From: JBMNNU01 sp050942695 | Lineage (GTDB): Bacteria; Chloroflexota; UBA6077 | Reading direction: 5' to 3' | NCBI GenBank assembly: GCA_050942695.1 | Contig: JBMNNU010000004.1 | Location: forward strand, 1-27,589 | DNA length: 27,589 nt | Shown here: positions 7,461 to 14,628 of the stretch, piece by piece | Layout: each line of letters begins with the position of its first letter | Position numbering within the stretch: the first letter of the stretch is position 1 | Program-made: the position numbers and the translations under genes | Notes under the pieces: model-generated | The model's input: the letters and a program-made list of their open reading frames with translations, nothing else | What the model was told of the DNA's origin: nothing | The model's database searches: none

Positions 7461-7805
7461 CTAACGCTCTACCTTCTCATCCAGGGTTTGCCAGATATCC
7501 AGCGGAATGTCGCGACCCTTTTTGGGGGCAAGGCGAACCTTATAGCGATAGTCCCCTCGCACCTCGATCTGTCGGACAAAACCCTTTTCTACCAAACGTG
7601 CCAGGATAGAGCGGACGTGGGTCTCGTCTTGTCCCTCGTGGAGCACCACGTCTGCCAGACTTACCTCGCCCTCCCGCATCATCCAATTGAACAGCCTGCG
7701 CTCGGATTCGGGGAGGGTAAGAATTTCGGCCATGCTCAACCCAGCGGCCTTTTCCTGGGCCTCCATCTCCTTCTGTAGCCGGTCAAACAATCCACCGGTC
7801 ATCAT
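7461..7805 (-). CDS. Winged-helix domain protein, paralogue of the permease's internal domain
   Basis: The 114-aa protein has an N-terminal helix (about 1-28) and a winged-helix fold (about 30-108): LFNWMMREGEVSLADVV, then the recognition-helix region THVRSILARLVEKGFV, then a wing with RYKVRLAPKKGRDIP and a final IWQTLDE. The internal domain of the 956-aa permease matches segment by segment (LLTWMVRQGEVSLTDVM, ..ALFGRKRGRKLP-like wing, VWDSLDG). GGAGGG abuts the first ATG, so the second ATG (7802) may be the real start. It begins 12 bp after the ATPase stop. It could be a DNA-binding repressor or, because the relative sits in a membrane protein, a protein-protein module. Confidence 0.85.
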   Translation of the reverse strand: MMTGGLFDRLQKEMEAQEKAAGLSMAEILTLPESERRLFNWMMREGEVSLADVVLHEGQDETHVRSILARLVEKGFVRQIEVRGDYRYKVRLAPKKGRDIPLDIWQTLDEKVER

Positions 7806-7817
7806 CCCTCCTAGATA

Positions 7818-8591
7818 TCACTCCACGATTCTGGCGACTATCTCTCGAAACCGTTGCGATAGAGGGTGATCGGGGAAGCGAACGCAGAACAGATCGCTGC
7901 TACCAAGTCCCACCATATCTTCCGTCAACGGTAATACTCCCGCTACGGGAGCGCCGTAAGTCTTCTCTACCTGTCGTCTGACTTCCTCATGGTCGAAGGT
8001 GGAAAGCACCTTGTTTACAACCAGCATCAGCTTGGGCACCTCCAATTTGCGAGCTACATCCACAGTGACGGCAGTGCCTTGGAAATCCTGCTGGTCCGGC
8101 CGGAGGATGATTACCAGGACGTCAGAGATAGTGATGGAGAGTAGAGTTTCCTCGTTGAGTCCTGGGTGGGTATCGATCAGCAGGTAATCCAACTTCAATC
8201 GCTTGATCAACTCCCGGAAGCCGTCGTTTAGCATGCCCACGTCGTAGCCTTCACGGAGTACTCGAGCGATCTCCCCGGCCTTAATGCTCGATGGTATCAG
8301 GTGGATACCACCACCCATTACCGCCACTCCACCGCTTCCGATTTTCAGCGTCGGCGTGACATCGTAAGCCGCATCCTCGATCGGGCATCGACCCCACAAG
8401 TAATCGTTGAGCGACTTATCCATCTTTTCCTCGTCCAACCCAAACAGGACGTGGATGCCCGGCGATTGGATATCTGTGTCGATCACTCCGACTTTCTTGC
8501 CCGATTGAGCGATGATAGCCGCGACATTGGCTGTCGTGTTGGATTTGCCGGTTCCGCCTCTGAAAGAGTGAATGGATACGATCTTGGCCAT
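7818..8591 (-). CDS. MinD/ParA-family P-loop ATPase with Arg in place of the signature Lys
   Basis: The 257-aa protein opens MAKIVSIHSFRGGTGKSNTT. This is the deviant Walker A of ParA/MinD (xKGGxxGK[ST]) but with Arg11 where the dimer-bridging signature Lys normally is. Lys16 and Ser17 are kept. Walker A' is VGVIDTDIQSPG (Asp39-41 region), Walker B is DYLLIDTHPG, and VNKVL is the base-binding NKx motif. The C-terminus (PLSQRFREIVARIVE) could form a short amphipathic helix like the MinD membrane tag. AAGGAG lies 6 nt before the ATG. It lies 10 bp downstream of the HAMP sensor gene. Such ATPases position partners on membranes or DNA, or act as nucleotide switches. Here the partners are likely the sensor and the winged-helix protein. 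Confidence 0.92.
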   Translation of the reverse strand: MAKIVSIHSFRGGTGKSNTTANVAAIIAQSGKKVGVIDTDIQSPGIHVLFGLDEEKMDKSLNDYLWGRCPIEDAAYDVTPTLKIGSGGVAVMGGGIHLIPSSIKAGEIARVLREGYDVGMLNDGFRELIKRLKLDYLLIDTHPGLNEETLLSITISDVLVIILRPDQQDFQGTAVTVDVARKLEVPKLMLVVNKVLSTFDHEEVRRQVEKTYGAPVAGVLPLTEDMVGLGSSDLFCVRFPDHPLSQRFREIVARIVE

Positions 8592-8601
8592 AATTGACTC
8601 C

Positions 8602-9888
8602 TTATTGCTCCGCTTGGGCGCGGAGTTGCTTTGCCTTTTGTCTCAACGCCTGGAAGTAGTCGGTTTCCGTTATCTCCGCAACCTGGCGGGCCTTCTTGCT
8701 CTCGTCTATCTCGATGCGAAGTTGGGCTACCTGCTGCTTCAGATTGGTTTCTCTCGCTAGCACCTCCACCGCCATACGATCGAATACTTTTGCCAAATCG
8801 GCCAGTTCATCCTTACCCGAAGCTATTGCCGCGATCCGACCTGAATCGATCGTTTCTCCTCGCTCAAGTGATCGAGCGGCATCGGCAAGAGACATCACGG
8901 GTCTGGTGATACTTCTACTAATTTCCAGCGAAATCAGGATTCCGAGAAGGACGGCTAAAAGGGAAACGGCGATACTCTGAAGAATGCCTGTCTGGATTGC
9001 TGCTCTGACTCCTTGGGTCAGCAAATCAACCATCACCACGATCTGCACATTCCCATCCGCCCCTTTGATAGGAACAGCTACACGGAATACATCGTCCAAC
9101 AGGACAGAGTACGTCATTTTGGTTCGCAAAGCTTCGATCAACAGGATCGTATCGCTGCTGCCTGAAGGATAAGACCAGTCCTCAGAATATATGGAGCTTG
9201 CCGCAAGGTAGTGGCCGGCGGGGGTTAGCACTTTGATAGCGGCAACGTCGCTTCTCCCCGTCAACTCCTTCACGAGCCGATCGACGTTGATATCCTGGCT
9301 CAACTCTTCGAGAATTTTCGCCTCTAACCCCACCTGAACTATGCGCGGCCGGTCGATCCCCGAGACTCCCACATACTTGTAAACCTTCGGGTCGATCTCC
9401 CTCTTTTGAGCCTTCTGGATAACAACCCCGCCATTCTGATCTAGAAGCGGATAGAAAACATGCGCTTGAGGTTGCTCCTGCGGATTCGGACTGAACGTGA
9501 ATTCCACATCCTGGTTGGTAAGATAGGCGTGGCCGGTTTCATCGGTGATCCAGAACTCGCTCAGAACTGTACGTTCGGCTACATCTTTTAGGATCGGTAT
9601 TATCTCCTGGGGAGACATCTTTCCTCGCTCTTCGGCCACCGCCACTAAATACGCAGAAAGTGTGGCCTCTACGATCATCTGCTCGGCCAGTATGTCTTCC
9701 ACCCTCCCGGGAACTCGAACTGCGAAGCTGCTGCTTTCCCCCAGCAATTGGGCTATGGCGATGCCATCTCTCTCCATTTGATCTAGCTGTGCGCTGATAG
9801 CCTCGCGGGTAATAAAAACCGAAGTGACAATCGATGTGGCCACGAGCGGCACGATTATGGACAGAAACAGCTTATTCCGAAGTCTCAT
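8602..9888 (-). CDS. HAMP-domain membrane sensor with Cache-like ectodomain and coiled-coil tail, no kinase
   Basis: The 428-aa product has TM1 at 7-27, a large extracytoplasmic region at 30-300, TM2 at 303-323, a HAMP domain at 324-376 (SRSITRPVMSLADAAR..) and a coiled coil to the end. The ectodomain shows two PAS/Cache-like stretches (EFWITDETGHAYLTN near 111 and AIKVLTPAGHYLAA near 217). There is no histidine kinase, methyl-accepting, GGDEF or phosphatase domain. Output must go through the tail, whose core QLRIEIDESKKARQVAEI plus ETDYFQ is repeated in the remnant gene just upstream. The start ATG overlaps the end of that ORF by 17 nt. The ATPase gene follows after 10 bp. Inference: ligand sensing outside is passed through HAMP to the MinD-like ATPase or the winged-helix protein. 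Confidence 0.88.
   Translation of the reverse strand: MRLRNKLFLSIIVPLVATSIVTSVFITREAISAQLDQMERDGIAIAQLLGESSSFAVRVPGRVEDILAEQMIVEATLSAYLVAVAEERGKMSPQEIIPILKDVAERTVLSEFWITDETGHAYLTNQDVEFTFSPNPQEQPQAHVFYPLLDQNGGVVIQKAQKREIDPKVYKYVGVSGIDRPRIVQVGLEAKILEELSQDINVDRLVKELTGRSDVAAIKVLTPAGHYLAASSIYSEDWSYPSGSSDTILLIEALRTKMTYSVLLDDVFRVAVPIKGADGNVQIVVMVDLLTQGVRAAIQTGILQSIAVSLLAVLLGILISLEISRSITRPVMSLADAARSLERGETIDSGRIAAIASGKDELADLAKVFDRMAVEVLARETNLKQQVAQLRIEIDESKKARQVAEITETDYFQALRQKAKQLRAQAEQ
8651..8721. repeat. 71-bp near-identical duplication, partner at 9954-10024
   Basis: The segments 8651-8721 and 9954-10024 match at 66 of 71 positions by eye. Both encode the IDESKK..ETDYFQ tail. The rest of the two genes is far more diverged, so this stretch is either under strong constraint at the protein level or kept alike by gene conversion. 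Confidence 0.8.
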
Positions 9889-10267
9889 TGTTACTCGGTG
9901 TCCCCTCCTGAGTGGCGTTGGTCCGAAGCTTCCTTGCCTTCTGTTTCAACGACTGGAAGTAATCGGTTTCAGTTATCTCCGCAACCTGGCGGACTTTCTT
10001 GCTCTCGTCTATCTCGATGCGGAGCTGCTGCACCTGCAATCGAAGCTTCTCTTCGCGTACGATAACCTCCAGAGCCATCCGCCCAAACATGTGGCTCAGC
10101 TTGCTGATCTCGTCGGAAGCCTCGGTTTTCTCTAGCTCCTGCGCCTGATCCCTGGTGAGTTTATCCTGCTCCATGAGCTACGCTGCTTTGGTTAGCCGCA
10201 GCAAAGGGCGCGATATGCTCTGAGCCAGCAGCCCTGCGTTCGCGAATCTCCGGTTCGTCACCTTCAT
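9872..10267 (-). pseudogene. Remnant of a second HAMP sensor with in-frame stop; downstream 100-aa ORF still open
   Basis: From the ATG at 10267 the frame reads a HAMP start (LLAQSISRPLLRLTKAA) and then a TAG at 10178-10180. The same frame goes on at the ATG at 10174 with the rest of HAMP and the tail: SDEISKLSHMFGRMALEV.., QLRIEIDESKKVRQVAEI, ETDYFQ. All of this aligns with residues ~324-425 of the intact sensor next door. The ectodomain and first TM are gone. The 100-aa piece 9872-10174 could still be made as a soluble tail protein, but no clear ribosome site precedes its ATG. I therefore favour a decayed gene. Its stop overlaps the next start, which may help translation of the intact sensor. 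Confidence 0.7.
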
Positions 10268-10495
10268 CTCTCTTAGCCATAAGAGGTTCCCTGAGTTTTT
10301 AGATCGGTATCAACGCAAACCGGTGTGTCCTAGTTATGGGTATAGGTATACCTTTAGCTTTGGGTTGAATCGGTTGAAAAAAATGCAGAAAACCAGCAGC
10401 TTTTGACCCAACCAGGATGGTCGTGCTGGAGATTCTTGAAATTAGATCAAAGCTTCTGTATGGTACTACAAACCTATCGCAACTTCTACGTTCTC

Positions 10496-10524
10496 TTGAC
10501 ACTAAAAGGCCTGACCCATAATAT
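10496..10524 (+). promoter_or_regulatory. Sigma-70-type promoter of the BMP lipoprotein gene
   Basis: TTGACA at 10496-10501, a 17-bp gap, then TAATAT at 10519-10524. A CATAAT reading at 10517-10522 would give a 15-bp gap. The expected transcript start is near 10531, leaving a leader of about 37 nt before the ATG at 10568. The rest of the divergent intergenic region (10268-10495) shows no second convincing promoter for the minus-strand sensor cluster. Confidence 0.7.
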
Positions 10525-10567
10525 GCCTCGGATTCCATCATTTACGATCCGATAGTTGGAAGGAGCA

Positions 10568-11749
10568 ATGTTCACTATGTTTTCTCGATGGCCGTCTGTG
10601 CTGGCCTTTACTCTATGTCTATCGATGGCGCTCGTTACAGCCTGCGCTGAGTCGGCTTCCGGACCTGCTGTCACACCCACTCAAGCTGCCAATCCCAGCT
10701 CCACTCCTGTAGCCACGAAAGCGGTAACTCCAAGTCCAATCCCGACCAAGGCATCCGCAGCGCTTCCCACTCCAACTTCCACACCGATCAAAATCGGCCT
10801 CGTTACCGACCAGGGCGGCATCCGCGACAAGGCTTTCAATCAAGCCGCCTGGGAGGGTGTTCAAAAATCCGCCCAAGAGTTCGGCTTCCAGACCCAGGTA
10901 ATCGAGGCTTCTAACTCGCCCGATCTGGCAGCTAACATCGACAAGCTGATCACCGATGGTTGCAACGTGGTCATTAGCGTAGGCTATCTGATGGCCGACG
11001 TTACGGCGGCTAAAGCAATCCAGAACCCGCAAACCAGATTCGCCATTCTGGACGTAGCCTACGTCCCCGAAAAAGGGTCCAGCGTGTGCGACGAGACTAA
11101 GAAGGACTGTTACCACGATGGGAATCTGAAAAACGTCACTTCCCTATTGTTTCAGGAAGATGAGGCTGGATTCCTCGCCGGTGTAGTGGCCGGTGGAATG
11201 ACCAAGACCGGCGTCGTAGCCTCCGTTGCGGCCATGGAACTCCCCCCTTTGCTTAAGTGGGTCACCGGCTACCAGCACGGAGCCAGATTTATCAATCCCC
11301 AGGTTGAAACTCTGAACGTCTTCCTCGACCATTTCGATAAGCCTGATCAGGGGAGAGAGGCGGCTTTCAAGCTGATCGACGAGAAGGCAGACATAATCTT
11401 CGGGTTGGGCGGTACAACCGGCAATGCCGCTCTCGTCGCAGCCAAAGAGAGGGGTGTCATGGCCATCGGTGTCGATATGGATCAGTACCTGACCGTTCCC
11501 GAGGCTAAGGAGGCGTTGCTTACCAGCGCCATGAAGAACGTCGACCTAGCAGTATACGACTATCTCAAGACCGTCAATGCTGGTACGGTCGAGGCGGGTG
11601 TAGTCACATCCAACCTCAAAAACGGTGGGGTTGGCTTAGCCCCATTCCACGATTGGGAAGACAAGATCCCTCAATCCGTCAAAGAGAAGATTAAAGAGGC
11701 TTCAGCCGGGCTTCTAAGTGGAAAAGTCGCGACCGGTTATCGCCCCTAA
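10568..11749 (+). CDS. BMP-family substrate-binding lipoprotein (PnrA/TmpC/Med type)
   Basis: The 393-aa product is a lipoprotein (signal to VTAC, Cys about residue 26) with a Pro/Thr/Ser-rich tether to about residue 75. A type I periplasmic-binding fold follows, beginning IKIGLVTDQGGIRDKAFNQ. That is the BMP-family start, in which Asp and Phe/Asn contact a nucleoside. Further motifs are NVVISVGYLMAD, FLAGVVAGGMTKTGVVASV, and the hinge-side GVDMDQY. BMP proteins usually deliver purine nucleosides to an ABC importer, but no permease or ATPase genes follow here. GGAAGGAG lies only 2 nt before this ATG. The ATG at 10577 would have an 11-nt gap, so the true start is uncertain. It is divergent from the HAMP sensor cluster and might be its ligand-binding partner (inference). 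Confidence 0.9.
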   Translation: MFTMFSRWPSVLAFTLCLSMALVTACAESASGPAVTPTQAANPSSTPVATKAVTPSPIPTKASAALPTPTSTPIKIGLVTDQGGIRDKAFNQAAWEGVQKSAQEFGFQTQVIEASNSPDLAANIDKLITDGCNVVISVGYLMADVTAAKAIQNPQTRFAILDVAYVPEKGSSVCDETKKDCYHDGNLKNVTSLLFQEDEAGFLAGVVAGGMTKTGVVASVAAMELPPLLKWVTGYQHGARFINPQVETLNVFLDHFDKPDQGREAAFKLIDEKADIIFGLGGTTGNAALVAAKERGVMAIGVDMDQYLTVPEAKEALLTSAMKNVDLAVYDYLKTVNAGTVEAGVVTSNLKNGGVGLAPFHDWEDKIPQSVKEKIKEASAGLLSGKVATGYRP

Positions 11750-11759
11750 ACCGGTCGCG
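11728..11759 (+). terminator. GC-rich hairpin over the BMP gene stop codon
   Basis: CGCGACCGGTT (11728-11738) pairs perfectly with AACCGGTCGCG (11749-11759), giving an 11-bp stem and 10-nt loop. The TAA stop (11747-11749) is inside it. There is no U-run after it, so it may stabilise the mRNA end rather than terminate alone. Confidence 0.5.
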
Positions 11760-11797
11760 TCGATCCAGCAAAATAGTCCGAGACAACGCTCTACTAG

Positions 11798-11825
11798 TTG
11801 GCAGAAGCACCTCTGAACGTGTAAA
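11798..11825 (+). promoter_or_regulatory. Possible weak promoter for the PrsW-SARP operon
   Basis: TTGGCA (11798-11803), a 16-bp gap, then TGTAAA (11820-11825). These match the sigma-70 consensus at 5/6 and 4/6. The position, about 65 bp before the ATG at 11892, is suitable, but the score is modest. Confidence 0.3.
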
Positions 11826-11891
11826 CTCTTGCCTGCATGTTCGTCTTCTCTCTTATTCTCTCTAACGCCTTAATACCCTGGAGTTCATAAC

Positions 11892-12989
11892 ATGATTCTG
11901 GCTATCGGAGCGGCGGTAGCAATACCGCTTGCCTTTCTTTACCTGGTCCGCTGGTTGGATCTGTACGCTTCGGGCAGTTACCAGACCATCTTGCTGTGCC
12001 TGATCTGGGGCATGGTCGCGTTTTACGGGGCTCTCCAGATCAACAACTTTGCCCTAAGTATAGTCGGCTTCGGTACGCTGGTCACCATGGTTGCCCCCAT
12101 CGTCGAGGAGTTGCTGAAGTCGCTAATCCTCGTCTACCTTGTGCGCAGACCACAATTCACCTACTTCGTGGATGGAGCCATATACGGCTTTGCCTCCGGC
12201 ACCGCTTTCGCCGTCCTGGAAAACCTTTTATACCTAAGCCGCTCCGGAGACGAATCCGGCATGGTAGTAACCTTGAGCAGGGCCTTCTCAACATCCCTTA
12301 TGCATGGCAGCGCCAGCGCGTTGGTGGGAGTATCTTTGGGTAGACTTCGCTTTGGTCACGGGTTCAGCAGGGTGGGATCGCTGATTCTGGGATGGGTGGG
12401 GGCTATCGCCCTCCACACAGCCTTCAACAACGCCATCAGGGCTGGCGACGGACTTAACACCTTGCTGTTTGCCGTAGGCATCGGGTTAGGAGGGGTGGCT
12501 CTCACAGTCGGATTCATTATGTGGGGGCTGAGTGAAGAGCGTCGATGGCTTAAGCAGACCCTGGGATTGGACGTTGGGGTCTCTTCGGGCGAATCGGCGG
12601 TAATCCAGAAGATGGCCGACCTGGACATCCTCATCCAGCCTATCGGTGAGCGATTCGGCGAAGAGAAAAAGAAGCAGGTCGCGACCTTCCTGCAGCTACA
12701 GGCTCAGCTTGGGCTGAAGAGGAAGGTACATGAGATGACAACCGACGCCAGGCTCCGTGACGAGCTATCCTCCCAAATCACCACCCTGCGCCAGGATATG
12801 GACATGCTGCGGAGAGATGTCGGCGTCTACTGTATGACTTACGTGCGCTCCATCCTGCCTCCAGAAACCGAGCCGATATGGGATCGACTGGGCCAAACCC
12901 TAGCTGCACTAGATGCCGAACCTCCGAAACGGAGTCTCTGGAGCAGCCTGGGAGATAAAATGGAAAGCTCCTCAGAGGAGGACTCATGA
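11892..12989 (+). CDS. PrsW-family intramembrane glutamic protease with cytoplasmic tail
   Basis: PrsW proteases cut membrane proteins. In Bacillus subtilis PrsW starts destruction of the anti-sigma factor RsiW. The 365-aa protein has about seven or eight membrane helices to residue ~212 with the family's motifs: VEELLK (E72, E73), FAVLENLLY (E110, N111), SLMHGSAS (H138) and ALHTAFNN (H175). A cytoplasmic tail (213-365) is helical and charged, with no domain I recognise. GGAG lies 8 nt before the ATG. The stop overlaps the next start (ATGA), so the protease and the SARP-like regulator are coupled. No anti-sigma factor or ECF sigma gene is in the window. The natural targets could be the one-TM anchored proteins encoded nearby (inference). 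Confidence 0.88.
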   Translation: MILAIGAAVAIPLAFLYLVRWLDLYASGSYQTILLCLIWGMVAFYGALQINNFALSIVGFGTLVTMVAPIVEELLKSLILVYLVRRPQFTYFVDGAIYGFASGTAFAVLENLLYLSRSGDESGMVVTLSRAFSTSLMHGSASALVGVSLGRLRFGHGFSRVGSLILGWVGAIALHTAFNNAIRAGDGLNTLLFAVGIGLGGVALTVGFIMWGLSEERRWLKQTLGLDVGVSSGESAVIQKMADLDILIQPIGERFGEEKKKQVATFLQLQAQLGLKRKVHEMTTDARLRDELSSQITTLRQDMDMLRRDVGVYCMTYVRSILPPETEPIWDRLGQTLAALDAEPPKRSLWSSLGDKMESSSEEDS

Positions 12990-14014
12990 GCACTGAGGCA
13001 CCAGAAACCAAAGTCGGTCTCCAGTTTCGGCTGCTGGGACAACCGCAGCTATTCAAGGATGGTGCCGATATCGCAACCGAGATAGGGGCAAAGCCTCTGG
13101 CCTTGATGGCATATCTGGCGATGAATGCCCCTGCGCGCATCCCACGTGCCAAATTGGCGAGCACCTTTTGGAGCGATAAATCAGAAGAGGCCTCCAGATA
13201 TCGACTCCGGCACACCCTTTGGGAACTCCGGAAAACCCTCGGCAAGGATCAGATACAGTCCGACGATTCAGCCTGCTGGTTCAACATTGACGAGGCTACT
13301 TGGATAGACGCTCAGCAGTTCTTGCGAGGACTCCAGGAGCACGGCATAGGTATCGGAGGGAAACACCAGATTCCACAAGATCTGGCCTCCTTTTCGCTCC
13401 TGCTGTTGCTCTACCGAGGCGAACTGCTAGAAGGGTTAACGGTACGGGATGCGCCCGTCTTCGACGAGTGGTTGCTGGTCGAGCGAGAGCGGATACACCT
13501 GCTCTTCATCGAAGGATTATGGCATCTGGCCAGAGCTCAAGTCGAAGCCGGACGGCCGAGGGAAGCTATACAGACGCTTACTCGGCTTATCGAGGCAGAC
13601 CCTCTCCGAGAGCGCAACTATCGAGCACTGATGCAACTACATATCCGCAATGGCGACCGTTCAGCCGCCATGCAGGTGTACAAACGTTGTTCGGCCATGC
13701 TTGCAGCGGAGCTAGGTGTATCACCTTCTTCACGAACGCAACTGCTCTACGAGATAGCGTCTAAAGGTATTACAGAGAGCGCTGCCAATCAGTTGCAGCG
13801 TGCCGGCGAACTGCTGGCGCAAAGGCGCTTCGATGAAGCGAAATCAGCGTGCAGCGCAGCGGAGTCATTGGGAGCCGACCCGATCATCAGCAGCCAGGTG
13901 GCCATTTTGAGAGCCGAGATCGCGATGGCGGAGGGCAAGAGCGGCGAATCGCTAAAGCTGTTGCAGACAGCCAGACTAGCGCTCACCCGGCTAATGCCTA
14001 AACCGAGAGGCTGA
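12986..14014 (+). CDS. SARP/BTAD-family transcriptional regulator
   Basis: The 342-aa protein has an OmpR-like winged helix at about 12-105 (QFRLLGQPQLFKDG.., AYLAMNAPARIPRAKLASTFW, ASRYRLRHTLWELRKTLG). The bacterial transcriptional activation domain of TPR helices follows at about 110-260 (DEWLLVERERIHLLFIEGLW, AIQTLTRLIEADPLRERNYR). A further TPR-like stretch runs to 340. It lacks the NB-ARC ATPase and sensory domains of large SARP relatives. The ATG is preceded by GAGGAGG and overlaps the protease stop. SARP proteins bind heptamer direct repeats on one DNA face. The five TGACACG-N5-TGACACG sites of this window, one of them 32 bp beyond this gene's stop, are natural candidates, but this is not proven. 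Confidence 0.9.
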   Translation: MSTEAPETKVGLQFRLLGQPQLFKDGADIATEIGAKPLALMAYLAMNAPARIPRAKLASTFWSDKSEEASRYRLRHTLWELRKTLGKDQIQSDDSACWFNIDEATWIDAQQFLRGLQEHGIGIGGKHQIPQDLASFSLLLLLYRGELLEGLTVRDAPVFDEWLLVERERIHLLFIEGLWHLARAQVEAGRPREAIQTLTRLIEADPLRERNYRALMQLHIRNGDRSAAMQVYKRCSAMLAAELGVSPSSRTQLLYEIASKGITESAANQLQRAGELLAQRRFDEAKSACSAAESLGADPIISSQVAILRAEIAMAEGKSGESLKLLQTARLALTRLMPKPRG

Positions 14015-14045
14015 AAATAAGCTGTTTCTACCCATCACTCACCAG

Positions 14046-14064
14046 TGACACGCTCGATGACACG
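14046..14064 (+). promoter_or_regulatory. Direct-repeat site D, upstream of the small membrane protein gene
   Basis: TGACACG-CTCGA-TGACACG, two perfect heptamers with a 12-bp period. It lies 32 bp after the SARP gene stop and 87 bp before the ATG at 14152, which suggests that the downstream gene has its own promoter. Confidence 0.6.
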
Positions 14065-14151
14065 AAAGAGAGTAATGCTATCCACGCACAACACACTAAA
14101 GCCTAAAAAATATACGAAAACGAAAGCATCTCGCCGGAGGTGTTGAAGGAT

Positions 14152-14601
14152 ATGGATAACTCGACGTCCCCATCAGAGGATAATACTCACTCTTTTGTTC
14201 TCCGCATTTGGGAAGAAGAGCCAGGCCAACGACGCGGAACGATTCGCCACGTCCAGAGCCAGTCAAAAAGGGGATTCACCAAGCTAAGCCAGGCTTTTGA
14301 TTTTATCGAACGCCATTTGAGCAGAATCTCATCCAGATCGGCAAGCGAACACTCCGCATCCGGCCCCCTCATCTTCCTTTCCGGTAGGCGGCTACGCATG
14401 GCCAGGCAACAAATGGCTGCTATGGCCGCCGGATTGCTCGTTCTTTTCGTGTTCGGTATCACGATGTTCGCACCGCAACAGAGCGATATTCTGTTGGGGA
14501 CCACGGTGGAATCTGGCCAGCTTGCCAGCGGGATTTCGTTCCTAGCAGGTATCCTGGCCGGGGTACTCCTTGCGGCGCTTTGGCAGCGAGCCAGAGGGTA
14601 A
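14152..14601 (+). CDS. Small membrane protein with N-terminal 'SFVLRIW..RHVQS' domain
   Basis: The ATG at 14152 is chosen because CCGGAGG ends 11 nt before it. A GTG at 14140 is in frame but overlaps that ribosome site. The 149 aa start with a soluble domain, HSFVLRIWEEEPGQRRGTI followed by RHVQSQSKRGFTKLSQAFDF, to about residue 57. This short beta-alpha module occurs in many Chloroflexota proteins as I recall them. Two hydrophobic segments follow (MAAGLLVLFVFGITMF, then ISFLAGILAGVLLAAL), separated by a loop with DILLGTTV. That L-L-G-T after a membrane helix echoes the anchors of the three minus-strand proteins at 874-3159. Function is unknown. Confidence 0.75.
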   Translation: MDNSTSPSEDNTHSFVLRIWEEEPGQRRGTIRHVQSQSKRGFTKLSQAFDFIERHLSRISSRSASEHSASGPLIFLSGRRLRMARQQMAAMAAGLLVLFVFGITMFAPQQSDILLGTTVESGQLASGISFLAGILAGVLLAALWQRARG

Positions 14602-14628
14602 TACACCAACACAACAAATAAGGGAGTA

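Noticed and set aside
10299..10541. Minus-strand 80-codon ORF in the divergent gap
   Set aside because: It overlaps the clear promoter of the BMP gene, is Arg/Ser-rich, and has no ribosome site or motif.
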